Shown here one piece after another: positions 37,129 through 45,093 of a stretch of DNA of 64,000 nucleotides; the stretch's first letter is position 1; every line of letters begins with the position of its first letter. The DNA comes from Shimia sp051201625 (GTDB lineage Bacteria; Pseudomonadota; Alphaproteobacteria; Rhodobacterales; Rhodobacteraceae), in assembly GCF_051201625.1 (NCBI RefSeq), contig NZ_CP179203.1:3658001-3722000 (forward strand), written 5' to 3'. The position numbers and the translations under genes were made by a program. The notes beneath the pieces were generated by a model, which searched no databases, was not told where the DNA came from, and was given only the letters and a program-made list of their open reading frames with translations.

Positions 37129-37218
37129 TAATCAAACTGTTGGATATTTCTTTGCGAAACATTTTCATGATCTGGCAGAGCAGATAAAGCAAAAATTGTA
37201 ATGTTAACAGTTTGATTA
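37129..37218. repeat. 90-bp element with perfect 13-bp terminal inverted repeats
   Basis: TAATCAAACTGTT (37129-37141) and AACAGTTTGATTA (37206-37218) are exact inverted copies separated by 64 bp of AT-rich sequence. The element has no open frame of its own. It could be a small non-autonomous mobile element (MITE-like), a remnant, or a long-stem regulatory RNA hairpin. It lies between ilvC and the EamA transporter, 94 bp before the latter's start. Confidence 0.5.
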
Positions 37219-37311
37219 GAGAGGCTTGGCGGCATTGATCCTGCTTCATTAATAGCTGTGTGATTAATCCGTTGCCGTTCCATTCGACCCATTTTCAAAC
37301 GAGCCACACGT

Positions 37312-38235
37312 ATGCGGGAAACTATCGATATCAAACTATCCGACTGGCTGATGGTATTTACTCTTGGCGTCGTTTGGGGAGGCACCTTCATGGTGCAAAA
37401 ATTGGCACTGGCTCATCTCCCACCCCTTTGGGTTGCTGCAGGCCGTATCGCTTTTGCCGCCGTGCTATCTACTACGCTCTGGCAACTTCGCGGTGGTAAA
37501 TTATTTACAAAACCTGAAACTGACTGGCCACGCCTATTTTTCGTATCAGTTTTCAGTGCAGCCGTACCCTTCATGCTACTCGCATGGGCACAGCAAAATG
37601 TCACATCTGGATTTGTTGGTGTGTCCATGGCCGCTGTCGCGCTGATCGTTTTGCCCCTAGCTCATTTTCTTGTGCCTGGAGAACGCATGACCATACGGCG
37701 GACGTTAGGGTTTATAATCGGGTTCATCGGCATTCTAGTTCTCATCGGCCCATCAGCACTGCTTCGCTCCGGCGCTGCGATGGAAACATACGGACAAATA
37801 ATGTGTTTCGTCGCGGCATCTTGTTATGCCCTCTCATCAATTTTTATGAGACGTTTACCCCCCATCGACCCAGTTGGGCTTTCAGCGGTCACGCTGATAT
37901 TTGGGATGGCCATCGTCATTCCACTAGCAATTTTCCAACACGGGTCGCCACCGATACCGCCAGCCAAGGGGTTATTATTGGTCGCCTTGCTAGGCCTAAT
38001 TCCAACAGCCACAGCCAATTTGTTGCGAGTCCTCGTTGTACGAAGTGCCGGCCCAGTATTCATGAGCCTAACAAGCTACCAAGTGCCATTATGGTCTGTT
38101 GCTTTTGGTGTATTGATCCTTGGAGAGCCGATGAAACCATCACTGTTGTGGGCCACACTAATGATCCTTGGGGGCGTTGGGTTAAGCCAATATGGCGCAT
38201 TTCAACGGTTGTTCAGACAAGTGCGTTCACGTTGA
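37312..38235 (+). CDS. EamA-family (DMT) transporter
   Basis: A 307-residue inner-membrane transporter with ten helices in two EamA repeats. First repeat: LGVVWGGTFMVQKLAL to LPLAHFLVPGERM; second: CFVAASCYALSSIFMRRLPP to LILGEPMKPSLLWATLMILGG. The family exports metabolites or amino acids; the substrate is unknown. Its last nine bases overlap the convergent glmM gene. Confidence 0.92.
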   Translation: MRETIDIKLSDWLMVFTLGVVWGGTFMVQKLALAHLPPLWVAAGRIAFAAVLSTTLWQLRGGKLFTKPETDWPRLFFVSVFSAAVPFMLLAWAQQNVTSGFVGVSMAAVALIVLPLAHFLVPGERMTIRRTLGFIIGFIGILVLIGPSALLRSGAAMETYGQIMCFVAASCYALSSIFMRRLPPIDPVGLSAVTLIFGMAIVIPLAIFQHGSPPIPPAKGLLLVALLGLIPTATANLLRVLVVRSAGPVFMSLTSYQVPLWSVAFGVLILGEPMKPSLLWATLMILGGVGLSQYGAFQRLFRQVRSR

Positions 38236-39576
38236 GACCGCTTCTGTGATTGAGTCAACAACTGCATCGACAACTGTTTTTAGCAACGCAGAGTCTTCAC
38301 ACTCCACCATTACGCGGATTAACGGTTCAGTGCCTGATTTTCGAATTAGCAAACGACCTTTACCGATCAGCGCCAGCTCTGAATCAGCAATAACTGATTT
38401 AACGGCGTTCACGTCAAGTGGCGCTTGACCCTTAGCGTAGCGAACGTTTTTGAGCATTTGTGGCACTGTTTCAAACGTGTTCACGAGATCTGACGCTAGC
38501 TGGCCACTTTCGACCATCGCTGCGAGAAATTGCAACCCGGCCATTAGGCCGTCACCCGTCGTAGCGTGATCGGTCATTACAATATGGCCCGATTGCTCCC
38601 CACCCAAATTGTAGCCACCTTTGCGCATCGCCTCGACAACATATCGATCACCGACAGCAGTGCGTTCAAGCCGTAGACCTTTATCTTTCAGATGTCGCTC
38701 CAAACCTAGGTTCGACATGACGGTGGCAACTAAAACGCCACAGTTCAGGCGGCCCTCGTCAGCCCAACGGGTCGCCAGTAAACCCATAATTTGATCCCCA
38801 TCGGCAACATTACCCTTTTCGTCAATGATCATTACCCTGTCCGCATCACCGTCTAGGCAGATTCCTACATCCGCACCATGCGCAACAACAGTCTCACAGG
38901 CCAATCTTGGTTGGGTCGAGCCGCAATCTTTATTTATATTTAGACCATTTGGGTTCACACCAACTGGAATTACTTCTGCACCCAATTCCCAAAGAGCTTC
39001 TGGCGCAGCCCGATGGGCCGCCCCATTGGCACAATCGACAACCACCTTTACGCCCCGAAGTGGCACGGCGCGCGGCAGTGAGCTCTTAATCCGTTCAATA
39101 TAACGAAAACGGCCGTCGTCAATCCGTCGAGCTCGACCAATATTGGTTGCTTGGACAGGTTCGACGCCGTCCTCAATTAGACGCTCAATTTCAAGTTCAG
39201 CCTCATCTGACAGTTTGAATCCATCAGGTCCAAAGAATTTGATTCCATTGTCCTCTGCGGGGTTATGGCTGGCCGAGATCATAACTCCCAAATCTGCACG
39301 CATTGAATTCGTCAATAAGCCTACCGCGGGTGTCGGAACAGGGCCGAGCAGAAACACGTTCATACCAGTGCTAGTTAGCCCAGCAGTCAAAGCATTTTCA
39401 AACATATAGCCAGATAACCGCGTGTCCTTACCAATTACTACTCTGTGCCGATTGGTACCGTCATTGCGAAAATACCGACCAACTGCAGCCCCAATTCTCA
39501 ACGCAACCTCAGCAGTCATTGGATACTGGTTGGCAGTACCACGCACTCCGTCAGTACCAAAAAACTTACGCGCCAT
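38227..39576 (-). CDS. glmM: Phosphoglucosamine mutase
   Basis: Interconverts glucosamine-6-phosphate and glucosamine-1-phosphate on the way to UDP-GlcNAc and peptidoglycan. The 449-residue protein starts MARKFFGTDGVRGTAN. The phosphorylated serine is S103 in MISASHNPAEDNG, the metal loop is CLDGDADRVMIID, GEQSGHI is the sugar-binding loop, and LIRKSGTEPLIRVMVE is the phosphate-binding loop. It overlaps the folP end by 11 bp, forming the conserved folP-glmM pair. Confidence 0.97.
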   Translation of the reverse strand: MARKFFGTDGVRGTANQYPMTAEVALRIGAAVGRYFRNDGTNRHRVVIGKDTRLSGYMFENALTAGLTSTGMNVFLLGPVPTPAVGLLTNSMRADLGVMISASHNPAEDNGIKFFGPDGFKLSDEAELEIERLIEDGVEPVQATNIGRARRIDDGRFRYIERIKSSLPRAVPLRGVKVVVDCANGAAHRAAPEALWELGAEVIPVGVNPNGLNINKDCGSTQPRLACETVVAHGADVGICLDGDADRVMIIDEKGNVADGDQIMGLLATRWADEGRLNCGVLVATVMSNLGLERHLKDKGLRLERTAVGDRYVVEAMRKGGYNLGGEQSGHIVMTDHATTGDGLMAGLQFLAAMVESGQLASDLVNTFETVPQMLKNVRYAKGQAPLDVNAVKSVIADSELALIGKGRLLIRKSGTEPLIRVMVECEDSALLKTVVDAVVDSITEAVST

Positions 39577-40585
39577 GATGTTCACCTGTGATTACTGCCT
39601 GCCACAAACGCAATGCCTGACGGGTCTCAGCTACGTCATGCACCCGAACAACATGAACCCCCTGAGCGATCCCTGCAAGTGCAACTGCCACTGAACCCGG
39701 CGCACGATTTTCCACATCAGGTGCATTTCCAATGGTTCCAATAAATTTTTTCCGCGATGCACCCAATAACACTGGACATCCTAGCGAGTGGAACAGACTG
39801 ACGCGAGCCAGAAGTTTCAAGTTATGTGATATAGACTTGCCGAACCCAATTCCTGGATCCACCAAAATCTGACTCTTTGGCATACCCCGTTCTGACAACG
39901 TTTTTACTTGTGTTTCGAGAAAATCATACACGTCAAGAAGGACATTTTGATACCGTGGATTAGCTTGCATAGTTTCGGGATCACCTAGCGCATGCATCAC
40001 GCAAACTGGCACCTTTTGTTCGACACACAAATCCTTCAAATAAGGATCAAATGTTAAGCCCGAGACATCATTGACCAGGAATGCTCCCTCATTCAATGCT
40101 GCCGCTGCCACGGCCGCTTTACGGGTATCGATGCTTATTGGCACTTTCAATTCACTCGCGATTGCCGCGACAACTGGAGCCGTCCGCGCTATTTCGACCT
40201 CTGTAGGAACCTCAATAGAGCCGGGTCGGGTCGATTCACCGCCGACATCGATTAAACTTACGCCATCTTCTATCATCGTACGAGCATGTGCCAAACCCTG
40301 CGTGGGACCAAAATGCTGGCCACCATCTGAAAAACTGTCTGGAGTGACATTTAGAATGCCCATCAATTGAGGGCGATCCATTTCCAACAGTCCTAATTTG
40401 CGCCGCGGATTGGTCATATTGGCGAGTATGTCATTCGGCACTTGAGAAATCGGCACGATCTCCGGCGACTTATTCCGACTGAGCCGTTCAGCATGTGTGA
40501 CCCAACACCAACCACCAGCCAAACGAACTGATTCAGGCACTCGGAACGGACAGGTCTGAGGAATTGCCCGATAGTAATTAGTCAT
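39566..40585 (-). CDS. folP: Dihydropteroate synthase
   Basis: Condenses p-aminobenzoate with dihydropterin pyrophosphate in folate synthesis; the sulfonamide target. Core motifs: MGILNVTPDSFSDGG, DVGGESTRPG, ISIDTRKAAVA, ILVDPGIGFGKS and SRKKFIGT. The 339-residue length includes about 70 extra N-terminal residues before the core (starting MTNYYRAIPQTCPF), seen in related alphaproteobacteria. It lies between folB and glmM. Confidence 0.96.
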   Translation of the reverse strand: MTNYYRAIPQTCPFRVPESVRLAGGWCWVTHAERLSRNKSPEIVPISQVPNDILANMTNPRRKLGLLEMDRPQLMGILNVTPDSFSDGGQHFGPTQGLAHARTMIEDGVSLIDVGGESTRPGSIEVPTEVEIARTAPVVAAIASELKVPISIDTRKAAVAAAALNEGAFLVNDVSGLTFDPYLKDLCVEQKVPVCVMHALGDPETMQANPRYQNVLLDVYDFLETQVKTLSERGMPKSQILVDPGIGFGKSISHNLKLLARVSLFHSLGCPVLLGASRKKFIGTIGNAPDVENRAPGSVAVALAGIAQGVHVVRVHDVAETRQALRLWQAVITGEHHGA

Positions 40586-40623
40586 TTTTTACACACTGAA
40601 TTGCTGCTTTTGCAGGCAATCTT

Positions 40624-41553
40624 TCACAAAATTGATTGATCCACTGCAACCGCTCTCACCCCAACGGCAGAAAGTTTAGGCGGATTTTCTCCTACAACCC
40701 ACAATTGGTAGGCTTGTAATTCTTCAGCAAACCAACCTGCCAGCGCAACAGCGTCCCGTGGTTGGACAGACGGTCCATCCACAGCATCAAGGACAATTTT
40801 TGAAGGCGCCCAAACGCAAAACTGCTTATTTTTCATAGCCCAATCCAGCTCCGTTCGCGTGCTCACTACAACGCACCTTGCATCTTTGGACGCTAAAACC
40901 CAGGCATTTTGCTCTATTGCCAAAAGATCGATACGCCGTTGGGTCATCGCATGGCCCGTTTGTGACGTCGGCACACCATCTGCGCCAACACAAAAAATTA
41001 CAGGAATATCTTCCTTCTCGAGCTGATCAACCCAACCGGTTAAATTCGAAGATCGCAGGGCCTCATTGGACAAAAATATAACGCGGGGATGTGGAACTTT
41101 GTCTCCCGGCGCTTCATTAACGGCGGTCAGATCAGTTTTCCGGCTGCGGACGATCTCGACACCTAGGGCACCGGGCCCGCGGTCGAGCTTTTCGATACGC
41201 ACAAAAACTCTTTTTGCCTGTGGTTCAAACAGGATTCTATCTGCCACTTTAGCAGCCAACGTTTCCAAAAGATTTAGACGTTCAGCTGCGAGCTCAAATG
41301 CAATAGCCTCGGTTACCCTGTCGTAAGAAAGTATTCGATCAACATCATCTTCAACTGGGGCAGAAAGTGATCGCACTTCGACGACAATGTTAAAACAGAT
41401 CCGCTGTGTTGTACCGCGTTCCGCCTGAAAAGCACCAATATCCACATCTACGATATGATCTCGCAAAGAGATACGATCCAGTGGGTCGTCGCCTGACGTG
41501 GCTTCAGAGCGTTCAGACGGATGAGCAAAGGCCAATCGGACTTCATTTGTCAT
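40624..41553 (-). CDS. folB: Dihydroneopterin aldolase fused to an amino-acid-kinase-like C-terminal domain
   Basis: 309 residues, against about 120 for a plain FolB. Residues 25-140 are the aldolase: RDHIVDVDIGAFQAERGTTQ with catalytic E45, and IEKLDRGPGALGVEIVRSRK with catalytic K122. After a Pro-containing linker, residues 156-309 form a second domain. It reads VIFCVGADGVP, GHAMTQRRIDLLAIEQNAWV, FCVWAPSKIVL and PRDAVALAGWFAEELQAYQL. This follows the C-terminal pattern of MfnE/aspartokinase-like kinases (the Asp-Ser-x-A-x-W-L-A helix), but lacks the N-terminal GGS phosphate loop. That assignment is inference from pattern. The start at 41553 is an ATG; an upstream in-frame start at 41583 is possible. 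folP and glmM follow. Confidence 0.88.
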   Translation of the reverse strand: MTNEVRLAFAHPSERSEATSGDDPLDRISLRDHIVDVDIGAFQAERGTTQRICFNIVVEVRSLSAPVEDDVDRILSYDRVTEAIAFELAAERLNLLETLAAKVADRILFEPQAKRVFVRIEKLDRGPGALGVEIVRSRKTDLTAVNEAPGDKVPHPRVIFLSNEALRSSNLTGWVDQLEKEDIPVIFCVGADGVPTSQTGHAMTQRRIDLLAIEQNAWVLASKDARCVVVSTRTELDWAMKNKQFCVWAPSKIVLDAVDGPSVQPRDAVALAGWFAEELQAYQLWVVGENPPKLSAVGVRAVAVDQSIL

Positions 41554-41681
41554 GGGGCATCGTTCCTGTGAACCGTCGAGCATTAGGAGACTACGCGTCT
41601 CAACAATATTTGCAAAGCGCTTTGCATCAATCTATTCTGCAAATACGTTATTTCCACCCGAAAGATTGACAAGGAAGCGTC

Positions 41682-42323
41682 TTATTTCTTTGAAACTCGT
41701 GTTGGCATTCGATAAAAATGGTGCACACCGATAGTTGCGGTTTTAGGGAATTGCCGCGCCCATGCAGGGCTTACGGCTTTTGTGTGATAATGGGTTGCCC
41801 CATTCGTCAAATCTTTGTGCGAACCATCAATAAGTAAGCGTGCGACCTTTCCAACTCGCTCATACGCAGCTTTTTCATGGATGCGATTTTTGACGCCGTC
41901 ACAGTTATACGTGAATTGGCAGCCATATTTGCGACCACTCGCTGTTCCCTGTTTTACCACTCCGCATATGTTTTCCGGAAAGCTTCCATGGTTGGCTCGG
42001 TTCGCAATGACTTCTGCCACAGCAAATTGACCGCGTACGCTCTCACCACGCGCTTCAAAATACAACGCTTCCGACAAACATTGCCATTCCGCATCTCGCT
42101 TGCTCTTATCAACGAGCGGCAGCGCATCGATCCAAGCCCGACTATAAGTCACCTCGGCATGCTTAGCCGATTTAGCCGTGAAAACGTTCCGCAAAAAATT
42201 TCCATCAAATAATGCAAATTTGCGAGGCTTTTGATCTTCTACAATGGTTCCCTGTGGGGTCTCAGCTGCGGTGCCTGCCGCCAGAAAAGCAAGTGATAGA
42301 GCAGCTCCAACAATCCTCAACAC
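41682..42323 (-). CDS. Secreted cell-wall hydrolase, SleB family
   Basis: A 213-residue exported protein of the Hydrolase_2/SleB family, which acts on peptidoglycan. Residues 1-20 form a signal peptide ending GTAAE. The catalytic region is CLSEALYFEARGE (E90 the probable catalytic acid), with QFAVAEVIANRA, YGCQFTYNCDG and the C-terminal GATHYHTKAVSPAWARQF as further family stretches. It is transcribed alone. Spore-former SleB is a germination lytic enzyme, but alphaproteobacterial members are general wall hydrolases. Confidence 0.92.
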   Translation of the reverse strand: MLRIVGAALSLAFLAAGTAAETPQGTIVEDQKPRKFALFDGNFLRNVFTAKSAKHAEVTYSRAWIDALPLVDKSKRDAEWQCLSEALYFEARGESVRGQFAVAEVIANRANHGSFPENICGVVKQGTASGRKYGCQFTYNCDGVKNRIHEKAAYERVGKVARLLIDGSHKDLTNGATHYHTKAVSPAWARQFPKTATIGVHHFYRMPTRVSKK

Positions 42324-42467
42324 GGCAACCTCTTAATATCTTACGACCGATCCTCTCGAATCTGAACGCCAGCGTGGATAACCTAAAATCACGAAATGGT
42401 CCAGCCTATGGCAGAATTACAAGTTTTCAATTTCGGAAAGTGTGGAAATTTTGTCCAGAAGTCTTAA

Positions 42468-45008
42468 CTAAGCTAACTTATCCTGAATCGCGAGTTGCGC
42501 CGCCGCTAAGCGCGCCACCGGCACGCGAAATGGAGAGCAAGATACGTAGTTCATTCCAAGCTCCCGGCAAAAAGCTATTGATTCGGGGCTTCCGCCATGT
42601 TCGCCACACACAGATAGCACCAGCTCTGGTCGTGCGGATCTACCTCGCTCAGATCCCAATTTCAACAATTCACCTACTCCTTCCCGGTCCAGCGTGTGGA
42701 ACGGATCTTCGGGAAACACACCCTGCTGGACATATGTTGACATAAAACGACCTGCGTCATCGCGAGATAAGCCATAGGTCATCTGCGTTAGATCATTTGT
42801 CCCAAAGCTGAAAAAGTCGCAATGAGGCGCAATATCTTCCGCGCGCAAGGCTGCACGCGGCGTTTCGACCATGACCCCAAGACGATAACCAAAATCCTGA
42901 CCCTTTTCGGTTCGGACTGCAGCCGCAACCGCGTCAATCCGGGTTTTAACCAGTTCAACTTCACGTTTCGCAGATACCAAAGGAATCATAATTTCTGGCT
43001 CAATCGGCGCCCCTTCGGCGGCAGCCAGAAGCATCGCCTCAAAAATTGCACGCGCCTGCATTTCGTAGATTTCAGGCACTGTGATGCCAAGACGTACACC
43101 CCTCATGCCTAGCATCGGGTTATATTCACTGAGAGCTTCAACCCGGTGGGTCACGTCAGACAATTGAAGGTTCAACGACTCCGCCAGATCACGCAGTCCA
43201 GCGCGATCAGTAGGCAGGAACTCATGCAGCGGTGGATCAAATAAACGCACACACACCGGTCGTCCCTGCATTATTCGGAACAATTCAGCAATGCTATCTC
43301 GTTGTATGGGCAACAACTGTGCCAAAGCTGCACTTCGATCCTCGGGCTGATCCGCAAATATCATCTCCCGCATCGCAATCAGCCGATCAGCCTCAAAGAA
43401 CATGTGTTCGGTGCGGCACAGCCCTATCCCTTGAGCTTGAAAATTTAGAGCCGTCCGAGCGTCATCTGGCGTGTCAGCATTGGCACGCACACCAATATCA
43501 CGAGCGTCGTCAGCCCAGCTCATCAGCGTCTGAAACGCATCATCCAGCACTGCCTCCACCATCGGAGCATCGCCTGCCAACACCTGTCCGTTTGTTCCAT
43601 CGACCGTAATAATATCACCTGCTTTGAATACACGGCCATCTGGGGCGACTATCCTTTTATTGCGGGTTTGAAATTGCATCGTCGATGCACCGACGACACA
43701 AGGCAACCCCAAACCTCGGCCAATCACGGCAGCATGGCTCGTGATACCACCACGCTCGGTTAACGCTGCACTAGCAGCATGCATACCCCGTATATCTTCT
43801 GGATTAGTTTCTCGCCGCACTAGCACGCAAGCCTCACCACGCGCCGCACTTGCCTGTGCCTCCGCAGCAGAAAACACAATCCGCCCACACGCTGCCCCGG
43901 GGCTGGCTGCCACACCAGTGCCAACGATATCACGTTCTGCCTGCGGGTCTATCTGACGATGTAACAATTCGTTCAAAGCACGTGGTTCAATCCGCATGAC
44001 AGCTTCTTCTTGTGCAATGACACCGTCGAGGGCTAGCGATACAGCGATCCGCACAGCTGCCCGAGCCGTTCTCTGCACCCTCACACCATCCAAAATATGG
44101 ATCGTTCCACCGTCAAGGGCAAATTCGCACTGCATTTCCTCGCGCAGTTTGCTTCGCATTAAGCCGGCATGCACCTTAAGCTGTTCAAAGGCCTCTGGCG
44201 CCTGATCTTCCAAAGAAGGTCCGCGCTCATCTTTTTCTAAATATACAGCCTCGGGTCCTATAAGCAACGCGTCGCGCCCTTGGCTCTGACTTTGATAACG
44301 TCCAATTATCTGCGGCATGCCAGTTTCGCTACTGACCAGTTGCAAAACTCCGGATCCACATTCTCCACGACCCACGCCCAGCACCATGGATTGCACAACC
44401 AATCCAAGCCCAGCCTCCGCTGGTGCACCTTTAGCCATTCGTAATAATCGAGCAGTTGTGCCTTCCCAGGCCCGTGCCATAGAGCGCAGTACGCCTATCA
44501 ATTGTTCGCCACGCACCTGCGGGAACGGCTCCTCAGCTTCATCCTCGTAGGCCTCGAGAAACTGTGCAACCACGTCATTGGCATCCAGATCAAGGTCATC
44601 AAAAATATCCGGATCAAGGCGCGCCACATGGGTCGAATAGGACTGGATAAACTTTACATAGAGGCGCGCAGCTGCCTTCGCTCCAACTCGGGGTATCAGC
44701 TTTTCCAACTGAGCCCCGTTCATACCAATATTCAAAACAGCGCCAGGACCACCCCAATCGGGATCCTCGGAAGATGGACGCACACACAATAGCTGATCAT
44801 CATCAAATGGTGCCAATATACGCACTATGTCCGCGTTTTCACCTGCCGCAATCCGATGCACCTCATCAAAGCTAAGCGCGATAGTAGTGGGTACCGGCAG
44901 GCTTAAACGCACAAGTCGCTGCAGACATTTTGCACGCCCTCCGTGGGTTGCTCTACCAATCGGAGCATTGTCCGTAATCAGCGTGATTTCTGGATCAGCT
45001 TGCTGCAC
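42468..45008 (-). CDS. PPDK-like PEP-utilising protein with divergent ATP-grasp part
   Basis: 846 residues in the plan of pyruvate, phosphate dikinase. The phosphohistidine domain is intact (H425 in ERGGITSHAAVIGRG), as is the PEP/pyruvate barrel with catalytic Cys in LSVCGEHGGSPES and FFSFGTNDLTQM. The N-terminal nucleotide part departs from the family: where PPDK has R-S-G-A-x-x-S-M-P-G-M-M-D-T-x-L-N-L-G, this reads RPSSEDPDWGGPGAVLNIG. The opening Gly-Gly-Lys-A-x-x-L region reads GGRAKCLQRLVRLSLPVP. So whether it makes PEP, or has a different or lost activity, is open. Starts with GTG at 45008 after AAAGG. It follows glyS by 85 bp. Confidence 0.85.
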   Translation of the reverse strand: MQQADPEITLITDNAPIGRATHGGRAKCLQRLVRLSLPVPTTIALSFDEVHRIAAGENADIVRILAPFDDDQLLCVRPSSEDPDWGGPGAVLNIGMNGAQLEKLIPRVGAKAAARLYVKFIQSYSTHVARLDPDIFDDLDLDANDVVAQFLEAYEDEAEEPFPQVRGEQLIGVLRSMARAWEGTTARLLRMAKGAPAEAGLGLVVQSMVLGVGRGECGSGVLQLVSSETGMPQIIGRYQSQSQGRDALLIGPEAVYLEKDERGPSLEDQAPEAFEQLKVHAGLMRSKLREEMQCEFALDGGTIHILDGVRVQRTARAAVRIAVSLALDGVIAQEEAVMRIEPRALNELLHRQIDPQAERDIVGTGVAASPGAACGRIVFSAAEAQASAARGEACVLVRRETNPEDIRGMHAASAALTERGGITSHAAVIGRGLGLPCVVGASTMQFQTRNKRIVAPDGRVFKAGDIITVDGTNGQVLAGDAPMVEAVLDDAFQTLMSWADDARDIGVRANADTPDDARTALNFQAQGIGLCRTEHMFFEADRLIAMREMIFADQPEDRSAALAQLLPIQRDSIAELFRIMQGRPVCVRLFDPPLHEFLPTDRAGLRDLAESLNLQLSDVTHRVEALSEYNPMLGMRGVRLGITVPEIYEMQARAIFEAMLLAAAEGAPIEPEIMIPLVSAKREVELVKTRIDAVAAAVRTEKGQDFGYRLGVMVETPRAALRAEDIAPHCDFFSFGTNDLTQMTYGLSRDDAGRFMSTYVQQGVFPEDPFHTLDREGVGELLKLGSERGRSARPELVLSVCGEHGGSPESIAFCRELGMNYVSCSPFRVPVARLAAAQLAIQDKLA

Positions 45009-45093
45009 TGCGGCACCTTTCTTTGAGAAGGCAGCATACGCACCGCAAGCAGCGAGGCAAGCGAAAGCTGCCGCGCGTTCCTACATGAATAAA

